The notes under the pieces: model-generated | Seen by the model: only the letters and a program-made list of their open reading frames with translations | The model's database searches: none | What the model was told of the DNA's origin: nothing | Part shown: positions 20,701 to 31,678 of the stretch, piece by piece | Position numbering within the stretch: position 1 is the stretch's first letter | Layout: the number at the start of each line of letters is the position of its first letter | Origin: Calcarisporiella thermophila CBS 279.70 | Taxonomy: Eukaryota; Calcarisporiellomycota | Reading direction: 5' to 3' | Assembly: GCF_041956535.1 (NCBI RefSeq) | Contig: NW_027192221.1 | Span: forward strand, 1 to 64,000 | Length of the DNA: 64,000 nucleotides | Translations under genes and position numbers: made by a program

Positions 20701-22620
20701 GCACTAGCACAGCACCAAGCAAGGGTGCGGCAGACGACGCTACAGCACTTGGAGGAGTACGCCGACGAGGGACTGCGCACCCTGTGTATTGCCTATCGCT
20801 ACATTCCCGATGACGAATATGCCAGGTGGGAGGAGCGGTTCCGGGTGGCGTCCTCGAGTCTTGTCAACCGAGAGGAGCAGATCGAGGCGGTGTCGGAGGA
20901 GATTGAGCAGGATCTGCTCTTGATGGGGGGGACTGCGATCGAGGATCGCCTCCAGGAGGGAGTGCCGGAGACCATCGAACACCTGAGCCAGGCGGGGATC
21001 AAGATATGGGTACTTACGGGGGACAAGATGGAGACGGCCATCAACATCGGCTTCGCCTGCAACTTGCTGCGGAAGGATATGCGCCTCGTGGTCATCAGCG
21101 GCTACAAGAGTTTGGAGGCGGTGAGACAGAAGTTGATCGATACCCTGTCGGAGATCTGGGGGGTGGAGGTGAACGAGGACGGCGAGGGGGACGATGCAAA
21201 CTCGAGCGAGAAGCGGCGGTTTTCGGCCGGCACCACCACGGTCCACCGGCCGGAGAAGGATGCCGAGCTCCAGCACGCGCTCATCATTGACGGCGAGACG
21301 CTCAAGTGTTCGCTGGAGCGGAGCGCGCGCGACCTTCTTCTCGAGGTTGCGCGGCGCTGCGACAGCGTGATCTGCTGCCGCGTGTCGCCGCTGCAAAAGG
21401 CCAAAATGGTGAACCTCGTCAAGAAGGGCCTCCACGCGATGACGCTCGCGATTGGCGACGGCGCCAACGACGTGTCCATGATTCAAGAGGCGAATGTCGG
21501 GGTTGGCATGTGCGGGGAGGAAGGGCGCCAGGCCGTGATGGCGTCCGACTACGCGATCGGCCAGTTTCGATTCTTGGCGAAGCTGTTGCTTGTGCACGGA
21601 AGGTGGAGCTACATCCGAACCAGCTCGATGATTTTGGTCTTCTTCTACAAGAACGTGGTGTGGACCTTTGCTCTGTTTTGGTATCAATTCTATTCGGCGT
21701 AAGTCCCATCTGTTCCGTAGCTGTGTGGGCGGGAGGAATGGTTTAGACTAATGGAGATGCTCCCCCTCTGATTTTGCTGTAGTTTCTCCGGTGACATGTT
21801 CATAGAGTACTCGTTGGTCATGCTCTACAACTTGATTTTTACCTCGTTGCCGTGCATTTTCCTTGGTATGCTCGCCTCCTGTGGCGTGGTTAAGAGGATC
21901 GGCTTCATCGTTGACGATTTTTTTTTTTCTGTTGTAGGTGTGTTTGACCAGGATCTGAGCGCCTACATCTCGCTCGCGGTTCCACAGCTCTACAAACGCG
22001 GGATCCAGCAGCTCTACTTCACCACCTGGCAGTTCTGGTTGCACATCCTGGATGCCTTCTACCAGTCGATTGTTGTATTTTATATCCCATTCCTTCTCCT
22101 GACCCGAGGCCCGAATGTCGCGAGCGGCCATGACACCAATGGTATGTACGATTTCGGGACTGTGGTGGGCGCATGTGTGACCGTGGTTGCGAACCTGTAT
22201 GTGTTCACGTTCATGTACAATTTTACGGTGATGATGACGGGCGTGATCTTGGCCTCGATATTCTCGTTCTTCTTGTGGGTGGAGATCTACAGTTGGTTTG
22301 ATACCATCTACATGTATCGAGAGGACGCCGTTGTGTTCGGACAGTTCAATTTCTGGCTCGTGCTTCTGATTGTAGTGGTGGCCGCCTTGCTTCCTCGAGT
22401 GGTGGTCAAATATGTGATGCACATGAGCCAGCCCACCGACGCGGACATCATCCGCGAGGAGGTCATGATTGCCAGACAGGAGAGGAAGCGGCGGGGATCG
22501 AATTCGTCCGATTGGCGGATTGAAGCGGTGCTGATGAATCATCGGAGAACGCGCAATGAAAGCATCCCGTCGGATGCCCCCTCCACCATAACTTCATCGG
22601 GATCAAAAACGTTCAGTTAG
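17775..22620 (+). CDS. DNF1: P4-ATPase phospholipid flippase, Dnf1/2 type
   Basis: It flips phospholipids from the outer to the cytosolic leaflet of plasma or Golgi/endosomal membranes, normally with a Cdc50/Lem3 subunit. Eight exons (17775-18035, 18113-19210, 19316-19464, 19536-19611, 19727-19839, 19923-21698, 21783-21865, 21938-22620) give 1412 aa. Seen in order are IRTSKYTLATFLPKNL, the actuator-domain motif NLDGETNLK, the P4-specific PISL in place of PEGL, phosphorylation site DKTGT at Asp567, KGADSVIYE, TGDKMETAINIG and the hinge GDGANDVSMIQEA. Ten membrane helices fit. The Ser/Arg-rich N terminus of about 85 residues and the long basic loop before the actuator domain fit Dnf1/Dnf2 better than Drs2 or Neo1. 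The exact paralogue is not certain. Confidence 0.93.
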
Positions 22621-23900
22621 CACTTGGGATTCCTTCTGTTTTGTGGTGACATTTTTTTGCTGCCTGTTTTTATCCTTCCTCCGATCGCTTTTTCGAGCAT
22701 GTACGTTTTTTGGGACAATTTTTCTTTACTCTCATTCTCCCGCCTCCTTCCTCGTTAATCCCATTTCCCGTGGTTTATCTCTCTGTTCTGCATATTTGAT
22801 TTGATAGAAGAGGCGATTTTGATCTATCTATATTACCCTTTAGTCTATGTTTGTTTTCGTCCCTTTTTTCCCCTCCACTCTGGAGCTATGGCACCTGTCC
22901 TCGTCGCAACTTTATCTTGGAAGTAGTGATGAGTTCAAGATATATATAGTTGATATAGAATTTTTTTCCCCTCTTCTCCGTTTCCTGTATAATATATTCC
23001 CTTTTTTTAACCTTTGATAATCACACACCTTATCTCTTGATGGATGCAATGACGCTCTTGGATGATTTGGAGACAAGCGAGATTCTACACTAGACTCGAT
23101 ATCTACCTTTTTTGCTAGCGTATGCCTAGGTTTTCCTCAAAACCACCAAAACGGCAACGAAATGTTGAGTTCCAAGTTTGCTTAATTCAAGTATGCAATT
23201 CCCCTTTGCGGGGCAGAGGCAAAGACGCATTTTCCAGATCATTCTTTAATTTATTTCATATATAGCTAGAACGTGTTTTGTCTTTTCAAGCGACTTACGC
23301 GAAATAGATGCGTTGCTGGGTATCAGCAAAGCAAAGGTGGAGAACGCGTGGTTCTCATAAGATCTGGCTGAGCTATGAAAGGATGCTCACTGGTACAGTA
23401 TGGGAACCCAAAGAGGAGAGAAAAAACATCGATTCTTGTAAGTACGTTCTCGTCGGTGCACAAACAAGAGAAGAAGGGCATTGTGTCGGGCGTTGAAATG
23501 TGTCTTGGCGCGGCGAACGTTAAAAGACTATCGCCTTGGTGATAGCGAGCTATCCGGATGTGATCCCGTCAGTGGAGGGCTCATTGGCCGGTGGAGCCAT
23601 TTAGGGCTGCTAATGGGGGCTGCAACCCGTTCTCAGTCATACATTTTTTAATAAAAGTGAAAGGTCATTTGTTTTTGTCTGATGTTAGACTTATAGTTTT
23701 GTTGCATGATGCCGATGACGGGCATATCAAGGGGAGAACAAGATTTTGAAACCTAAAATGAAGCTCTAATATTCAAACACCGGACGCTCTCTTAAGATTC
23801 ATGTTTTGGTATGCAACCGGTCCTTTCTTTTTGTATACGATTTTGACGAACAAATCTCGCCTTTCCTTGTCTCTCCGGCTGTTTAAAAGACAAGCTCAGC
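22621..23900. other. 1.3-kb intergenic region with a small GC-rich structured patch
   Basis: Mostly AT-rich 3' and promoter DNA. Between about 23500 and 23640 the composition changes to GC-rich, with short hairpins (for example 23528-23545) followed by a T run at 23644. No protein frame there looks coding and no known RNA family was recognised. Confidence 0.5.
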
Positions 23901-24671
23901 ATGTCGCGACACGAGTCATTCGTTCATCCGGACAAGGCCGACGGCGGCGCTCCCCTCTCGGGCTCTTCGCAGCCCAGCGCGCAGAAAAGCGGCCATCCCA
24001 AGAAGAAGCTCACAAGAAAACATCCCCTTCCTCCACGACTTACCATAAGCCCCGACATGGCGTATGGCGAATTTTCAGAGCCAAGTGTGTTTGGTGTTTT
24101 CCTTGAAGGCCTTTGTTGATTATTGACCATCTCTGACTTCTTTGTAGCCTTTGGAACCAAGCGAGCCAGGCGAGAGAGGCGACGGGCCATGATTATGTTC
24201 ATAATCTCCTCTATAATACTGATGCTTTTGGTGATCGATGTTGCGGCCTTTCTCTTCTTCTATGTAAGGTTTTACTGTATCACAAATGCCAGCCCAAAAT
24301 TGAACCTGCTCGGATGGTTTTGATAGAGGCTCGAAAAACATTGCTCGGATATGGGAGCCCTTGGATCAAAGAGCAACCAGGCCGATGCGTTCCCTATGCC
24401 CTTCTACACTGACCATTTCTGCAAAGAATATCGCCTTCAGCTTGATGCCGAGGAGGATCCTCTGAATTTGCCGGGGGAATATGAAGAGGTTATGCCATTC
24501 AAGAGTGCGATTCCGAGCTCCGAATTCGTGCAGAAGACCCAGAGTGAGTCTACTTCCGGTAGATACATAGTGCTGCGAAGAAAAACCCGTGCGCACTGGT
24601 TACAGACGCTCCTCTTGGTGATCCATTGCTTCTTCCTCTCGTTTTTATACATGTTATACCTCTTCTTTTGA
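23901..24671 (+). CDS. Unrecognised small membrane protein with two predicted helices
   Basis: I do not recognise the family. Three exons, 23901-24084, 24148-24263 and 24327-24671, give 214 aa. The N-terminal 60 or so residues are basic and Pro/Ser-rich, ending in an Arg-rich run (KRARRERRR). A hydrophobic helix follows (about residues 74-98, IMFIISSIILMLLVIDVAAF). A hydrophilic acidic region of about 90 residues comes next, with DAEEDPLNLPGEYEEV. A second helix closes the protein (LLLVIHCFFLSFLYMLYLFF). Basic residues before helix 1 put the N terminus in the cytosol, so both ends would be cytosolic with the middle in the lumen or outside. The 3' end is uncertain, because a hydrophobic frame continues in another phase to 24862. 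Confidence 0.55.
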
Positions 24672-25053
24672 TGGGCGCTTATATTTTTTATTGGCTTTTA
24701 ATATTTCGATCATTTCAACTTTATACAATTTCTGCCCTATCCGGGCTCTTCAACTTCATATTTTCGGGTGCCTTAATGGCTATCGCCTCGTTTTACTTTG
24801 CTCTCTTTGCCATGCTCTGTATATATCCCCAGCTTCTATTTCTCTCCCTCTATAATATGTAATGTTTAGGTTTCTCCTGTAAGATGAACCAGGGCGAGTC
24901 CTACTTGCTAAATTTTTAATCGATGGTAAATAAGGCGCAGCTCCGAATTTTTCTTCAACATTTTAAAGGGGAGAGTGTATTGAATAAAGGCTTTATTAAG
25001 TAGAGAGTTTGTACGATCGCTGATCCCCCAGATCCATTGCCAATTTCGAGAGA
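24672..25053. other. Intergenic before UPF1
   Basis: The first 190 bp contains a hydrophobic out-of-phase frame that could be a spliced continuation of the preceding membrane protein. The remainder is the UPF1 promoter and leader. Nothing else was recognised. Confidence 0.45.
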
Positions 25054-28000
25054 ATGGACAATTTTGTAGATACAGTCTCAACACAAGAAGAGGACTTCAG
25101 CTATCTCGAAGTTGGCGGCGACACTCAGAACTCTCAATTTGATTACAATGAGTTTTTGAACTCGCAGGCATCGCAGGAGTCAGAAAGGACTGCGACAGGG
25201 GATGATGTGGACGAAGTTTCACAAATGCTCTCTAATTTTGCGCTCTCATCACAGGCCAACACGCAGGATGAAGCCGCCTCGAGCTTTGACCAGCTTGCGT
25301 TCGATGAGTTGGACGGCATCATTGATGATGAAGACATCGAAAAGAAGCTGCCTCCCCATTCATGCCGGTAAGTGGAGGAGCCGATCTCCTGATTTGTCCC
25401 GATGATCAGCGCATGATTTTTTATTGATTTTCCTTGATCACTTAGATACTGCGGAATCCACAACCCATCTTCAGTCGTCAAGTGTGTTACGTGTCAGAAA
25501 TGGTTCTGCAATTCACGAGGAAACACCTCCGGTTCGCACATCATAACGCATCTGGTGCGTGCAAAACATAAGGAGGTGATGTTGCACCCCGATTCCCCGC
25601 TCGGAGAAACGACGCTCGAGTGCTACAACTGCGGATGTAAAAATGTCTTGGTATTGGGTTTTATTCCCGCCAAAAGCGACAGCGTGGTTGTTCTCCTTTG
25701 CAGGTATTTAGTGCAAGAGATTTAGATCTGTTTTTAGAAAGTTTGACGGCTAAATGGTTGCGTTTTTTTTTTTTTTGCAGACAACCTTGCGCGGCTGTTC
25801 CCAGCTCTAAAGATATGAACTGGGACACTTCCCAGTGGATGCCGCTGATCGATGACCGGTGCTTCCTATCCTGGCTCGTCAAAATCCCTACAGAGCAGGA
25901 GCAGCTCCGTGCGCGCCAGATCACGGCGCAACAGATTGCAAAACTAGAGGATCTGTGGAAAGAGAACAGTGAAGCAAAACTAGAAGACTTAGAAAAACCG
26001 GGTATAGACGATGAGCCACATCCTGTTCTCCTCAGGTAAAATGGATGCTTTTGGATTTTTCTATTTCTCGAAATTAAAACTTATCCTCTTCTCCTCAACT
26101 ATAGATATGAGGACGCATATCAATATCAGAATATTTTTGGGCCACTGGTCAAGATGGAGGCAGATTATGACAAGAAGCTAAAAGAGTCTCAAACCCAGGA
26201 TGATGTGGTTGTGAGGTGGGATATTGGTTTGAACATGAAACGAATCGCCTATTTCCTTTTACCCAAACTAGAGCAAGGAGGCAAGTCCTGCCCAATTCCA
26301 CCCGTGCAATTAGTGATTGCTGGGATGCTAATGTTTCCCCGTTACTTTCTATGATTAGAGGTGAGATTGGCTATTGGTGATGAGCTACGTCTCCGATATC
26401 GCGGTGAGCTTCGCGGAACCTGGGAATGCATCGGCCATGTTATTAAAATCCCGAATAGTGCGTAGAATCATAGTTCTAATTTGATTTGTATATGCCGGTA
26501 CTAATGTGAGGGCAACCCTATTAGATATCAGCGATGAGGTGGGAATAGAGTTGAAGAGGAACGACAACACCCCTGTCGAATGCACGCATAACTTTTCCGT
26601 CGATTTCGTCTGGAAGTCTACGAGCTTCGACAGGTATTTCTTGTTATGCTCAACCTATTTTTGGTAGCTCTTCGCACAGGAGTTGACTTCGTTTTGACAC
26701 TAGAATGCAAAATGCCATGAAAACATTTGCCGTGGACGAAACGTCCGTAAGCGGCTATATTTACCACCGGCTGCTCGGACACGAGGTGGAGCCGCAGGTA
26801 CTCAAGACTCAAATGCCAAAACGTTTTTCGGCGCCAAACCTGCCAGAGCTCAACCACTCGCAGGTGTATGCTGTGAAGAGCGTTCTACAGCGGCCGCTCA
26901 GCTTAATTCAGGTATGGCTTTAGTCCCAACTGTTGCCCCGGTCCAGACCCAACGTGTTAACCGTCTCATGTTTGAATAGGGTCCGCCTGGTACGGGAAAA
27001 ACGGTTACATCCGCCACGATTGTATACCATCTTGCAAAAATGAATCCTGGGCAGGTTCTGGTGTGCGCACCTTCCAACGTTGCAGTGGACCAGCTGACGG
27101 AGAAAATCCACGCCACTGGACTGAAGGTGGTGCGTATGACGGCAAAGTCGCGCGAGGGATTGGACTCGCCGGTATCCTTCCTAACGCTGCACGAGCAAGT
27201 GGCCAACAACGATACCAACATCGAGTTGCAAAAGCTGATCCAACTCAAGAACGAGCAAGGTGAACTGAGCGTGTCGGACGAACGCAAGTACAAGTCATTA
27301 AAGCGCCAGTGTGAGAATGAGATCCTCCAGAATGCCGATGTAATTTGCTGCACATGCGTTGGCGCTGCTGACCCTCGTCTCTCCAAATTCCGCTTCCGCA
27401 CCGTCCTTATCGACGAGGCGACTCAGTCCGCAGAGCCAGAGTGTATGATCCCCTTGGTGATGGGCTGCAAACAAGCCGTGCTCGTGGGCGACCACCAGCA
27501 GCTTGGCCCGGTCATCATGAACAAGAAGGCGGCCCGCGCTGGACTCTGCCAATCTCTGTTTGAACGCCTGGTCATCCTTGGAATGCGCCCCATTCGCCTC
27601 CAGGTCCAGTACCGTATGCATCCTTGCTTATCCGAGTTTCCCAGCAACATGTTTTACGAGGGCACGCTGCAGAATGGCGTCACGGCCCAGGAGCGCCTGC
27701 GCAAACACGTCGACTTCCCGTGGCCGGTTCCCGAGACGCCCATGTTCTTCTACCTTAATCTGGGGCAGGAGGAAATCTCCACCAGCGGCACCTCTTACCT
27801 AAATCGCACGGAGGCAGTCAACTGCGAGAAAGTGGTCACCAAATTCCTGAAGTCGGGTATCCTGCCCTCCCAGATCGGCATCATCACCCCCTACGAGGGC
27901 CAACGCTCGTACATCGTATCCTACATGCAGTTCAATGGATCCATGCGCAAGGACCTGTACAAAGAAATCGAGGTGGCGAGCGTGGACGCCTTCCAGGGCC

Positions 28001-28931
28001 GAGAAAAGGACTATATCATCGTGTCCTGTGTGCGCAGCAATGACCACCAAGGAATCGGTTTCTTGAACGACCCGCGGCGCCTAAATGTCGCACTGACACG
28101 TGCACGATACGGGGTGGTGCTCCTAGGGAATCCTAAAGTATTGAGTAAGGTTGGTATCACGAGAAGCCATTGAAGCTGGTTAGATGCTTTGTTGTCTAAT
28201 CCTCTCTGCGCACTTTTTTTTTTGGGCTGTAGCACCCGCTTTGGCATCACCTTCTAGTTCACTACAAGGAGAAGGCCTGTCTAGTGGAGGGTCCCTTAAA
28301 CAACCTCAAAGTCAGCATGATACAATTCAGTCGACCACGCCGCGCCTACAACAAAGACGACAAGTTCCGCAACAACTATGCGCACCAAGTGGATGCTCGG
28401 GAGGCCTTCGCGAAGCCCATGCCACCGAACGACACCCGTCGTGGTGGCAAGGGCTATCACGATGACTTCCTCAAGACCCATGATCCTGTTGGGTACATCC
28501 CTTCGGACTTGAGTGCGTTTGCCGCCGGCTCATCGCTCAGCATCCCTCTCATCCCCACGCCCTCTGGTCCCTTCACGCAAGATCTCTCGCAGAGTAGTGT
28601 TGGGGGACGCAAGAACGCGCGCCTCCAGCACGCCAATGAAACGCAGAACGACGGCAGCTCGGACCTCTCCTTCAGCAACAACCGGGGTACGTTTTCGACC
28701 TCGCAGCAGCCGCTTACGCAGAACTTGTTTAACTCGCAGTCCACCCTTGGCCTGGCCTTCTCTCAGTCTGATCGACTTCGCATGATGGCATCCGGGTTGC
28801 TTAGCCAGGACAGCATGACGTATCTGGACGACTACAAGTCGCAGGCGGACGATGGCGCTTCTTTGCTAAGCCAGGATTTCGATCTTCGTTCCGCGACGTC
28901 GCAGCTTGGCAGTGGATATACTCAATTCTAA
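25054..28931 (+). CDS. UPF1: UPF1 RNA helicase of nonsense-mediated decay
   Basis: An ATP-dependent 5'-3' RNA helicase that marks mRNAs terminating prematurely for decay. Nine exons (25054-25367, 25446-25703, 25781-26035, 26105-26280, 26359-26457, 26525-26633, 26704-26911, 26980-28149, 28233-28931) give 1095 aa. The N-terminal Cys/His zinc domain that binds UPF2 is intact ([34 protein letters not shown]). It is followed by the regulatory 1B/1C segments and the SF1 helicase core: Walker A GPPGTGKT at 474-481, DEATQ near 618, [25 protein letters not shown] and ALTRAR. Both flanks outside the core are rich in SQ/TQ pairs, with about 8 before the zinc domain and 12 in the last 170 residues, a pattern of animal and plant UPF1. 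Intron 4 (26281-26358) is GC..AG. Confidence 0.97.
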
Positions 28932-29599
28932 GCGTCCCGTTTTATGGTTGTTATGGTTATTGTGACGTTGGAAAACAACCCATCCCCCATTTGAAGGAGG
29001 AGATGAGGAGCGGCGCGTGTCCATTATAGAGGAAAGAAAGCTGATTGAACTTAATTTTATTCACGTTGTTTTCTTTCATTTTCACTTTCGGTACTATTCG
29101 TGTTTATTGAGAGAGAAAAGACATGTGCACGCATTGTTCCTCTCCTTCCGAGAGGAGAGGATGGCCTCTTCTCCTTCCTCAGTCTTTATTAACAAAAGTT
29201 GTCTATCAAGATAATGACTTAAGTTCATAGGTGGTAAATTTTCTTATAAAATAAAACATCTCTTATACATCAATAAAAACACACCGTTAGAGGAGTGAGA
29301 AGCTGCGATAAAATTCCCCAAGTTAACTGGTTAGGCGTCGACGCTATTAGTAGAGGTTCATTTGGAGGATCAATTCTCACTCGATCACACTGCAATGCTT
29401 ACATTTTATTAAGATAATCAATCTATTAATCAATATAATACAAATTTCCCCCGAATGAACCGGTTGAGACGAGCTCACAAACGAACAGAGTCGACATTAG
29501 ATAATCGTGCGAAAAGAGCATAGATATATAGATATATAAATATATATCTTTGAAAAGATAGATAGAGATAGTGCTAATAGCGATGGGCGAATACATAAT
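28932..29599. other. Convergent 3' region of UPF1 and the RING gene
   Basis: AT-rich, with tandem TATAGATATATAAATATATA-like low-complexity sequence at 29519-29560. It holds the 3' UTRs of both genes. No gene was seen. Confidence 0.55.
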
Positions 29600-30427
29600 T
29601 TAGCCGTACATGAAGTCTTGATTCTCAAACTCCTCTAACTCCTTCTTCTCATCCTCCACACTGGGTAGTACGTATCTACAACTGGGGCAGGTATTATGCT
29701 ATGGAAACGTAGGAGAAAAAACAGTCATTGAGTCCATTAAATCTGTATGAAACCACAAGAGAGTTTGGGCCTTACCAATTCAAGCCAAGGGACGATACAG
29801 TCCCGATCAAACCGATGCTCACAGGGTAAACGAGTGACCCGAGTCCCTTTGTTCGCGTGGAAGTTCTCAGTGCAAATGGCACAGGATGCTTCGCGGTCAA
29901 CTTTGTCCATGGGCACGGTCGGGAGTTGGCGAATAAAAGATTTTGAGGTTGGGGGAGGGCCTTTAGATCTACCGAAACATCAAACTCAAGTATGAGCTAA
30001 CAAAGGACAGGGGTTGAACAAATGACTACGTACGTTGCTGTTGATTCCTCTAGCAGTTGCGTAATAAGGTCGTCTAGGAACTGCTGCTGGTTTTCATCTT
30101 GGAGCTGTTGGCGAAATGAAGAAAACATGCTGAAGTCGATATTAGGATTACCGTGACCTGCATGTGTATAATAAAAAGATAAAAACGCTCACTTGGCAAC
30201 CGAGAGAAATCGTCTTCCTTCCTCATCTAGCGATCCACTTGCAAAAGCATTACTGCTTCCAAAACTCATAAACTCAGATAGGTCCGGATTTAGAGTGGAT
30301 GCCGGGGAGTTTTTTTTCTTGGTTTGCTGCTTGATATTGAAATCGTCTGTAAACAGAGAGGCAGTGAGAGGAAACAGAGAGAAGAGAATAGAAATTAAAC
30401 AGAGAAGTTACCAAAATAAGAGGCCAT
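29600..30427 (-). CDS. RING-H2 zinc-finger protein, probable E3 ubiquitin ligase
   Basis: Five exons (30412-30427, 30193-30346, 30034-30129, 29776-29968, 29600-29698) give 185 aa. A RING-H2 finger near the C terminus has the order C-x2-C...C-x-H-x2-F-x2-C...C-x2-C: SCAICTENF, RLPCEHRFDRDC, IVPWLEL, NTCPSCR. The proline-bearing stretch RQLPTVPMDKVD just before it is typical of the RNF115/RNF126 type of E3, where a short linker precedes the finger. The N-terminal part is polar, with a Gln-rich helix (QLQDENQQQFLDDLITQLL). No membrane segment is seen. The tail is acidic (VEDEKKELEEFENQDF). The first exon is only 16 nt. It should recruit a ubiquitin-charged E2; the substrate is unknown. Confidence 0.88.
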
Positions 30428-31678
30428 GATCGTTCTACTACTAATGTAGGCTTGAAAAGCAGGTGAACTACAAAGAGAGGTTGAATAAATTCGCTCGCAT
30501 GAAAATATACGCAATTGCAGCTTGCGCATTCATTTTCTGGACATTAAAGCCACAGCAGTCACAGTGGCGACAGAGTCTCTGGTATTAATTTTAGACATGT
30601 CACCTGACGGAAACTGTCGGTGGCATGCGGTTTCTCATTGATACGAACGCTCACCCTGAAATTTTTATTATCTAAGGCTCAAATTTGGCATTTCTAAGGA
30701 TTCAAAGATTGGATTGAAACGACGAAGACCAAGTATGAAATGAACCCACTCTATGATTAAAGGGGGTAAAGAGCTGGCACCATTAATTCATGAGCTGAAG
30801 AAGAGAGAAAAAAAAAGTTGGCCAAATTCGCTCGAAATTTCTGGCCAAACCTTCAAATGCTCACGATACCACTCCTATAGGCACTATGAGTCAGAAAACG
30901 ATTCGCACTTGAAAGAACTAGAACATAAAACCCCCATGAGGGTTTTCCATAAGAAAAATCTCCCAGGGCAATTCCGATTGAAATACTCAGCTCACCACAA
31001 AGTCACCAATTTCCCATTCAAGGTTTTCATACCATTTCTAGAATGGTAAAATATGTCGAAGTCCTGTCAGGCAGCTAGGTATTCTACGGGAATCTCCGGT
31101 CGGTACAGTATCCCGATCGAATACTATAAGGGGAGTCCCAGATTCTAGAATAGCATAATACGGTCCTCCGAACTCAAATAATCAGGAGGTCCCCCATACT
31201 CCAAGAAATTGGATCATGGATGACCAATCATTCGGCGGGACTTCTCTTTCTTGTGTCCAATTAGTTTAGCGGAGAGAGAGTTAACAATAAGACGCTAGAA
31301 GAACGAGGAGACCTTTGGTTGTCCTACCAGCATTAGCCCCCTTCTCTCAAAATTCTATTAACCTTACAACTTTGGAAGTGCCCTAATCGGAATGCCTAAC
31401 TTTTTCCTTTTAATCTGACTTACAGGTCGCCGTCCCACCCTAAGCATTCTAAGCGTCACAGAAATTATCGAGCTTGTAAGGTGTATCGCGAAGAAGAATT
31501 GGCATATGATCCTTTGTCATCATTCTTCCCCTGTAACATTCGAGGGCATGCCTTAGTGAGCCATGGTTTCAAAAACATATAAATGGAGGCTTTTTCTTTC
31601 CCTTTTTTCCCCAACATCTAGACCTGCAAACACAATCAATTCTTAGAGTTTTACTATCACACTATTGGACTGACAACC
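30428..31678. other. 1.25-kb divergent intergenic region
   Basis: It separates the RING gene (-) from the secreted-protein gene (+) and holds both promoters. The 98-codon frame at 30753-31049 (+) is Lys/His/Ser-rich with no family resemblance and is not called. A TATA box lies at 31578. Confidence 0.55.
31578..31583 (+). promoter_or_regulatory. TATA box of the secreted-protein gene
   Basis: TATAAA lies 101 bp upstream of the ATG at 31679, leaving a leader of perhaps 60-70 nt. This is the clearest TATA element I saw in the window, and it fits an inducible or strongly expressed gene. Confidence 0.6.

Noticed and set aside
20740-21687. Long minus-strand frames opposite the flippase (also 18197-19066 and 21748-22542)
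   Set aside because: Antisense shadows of GC-biased coding exons; no domain, and the plus strand carries invariant P-type ATPase motifs.
30753-31049. A 98-codon plus-strand frame
   Set aside because: Low-complexity Lys/His/Ser composition, no splice or domain support.
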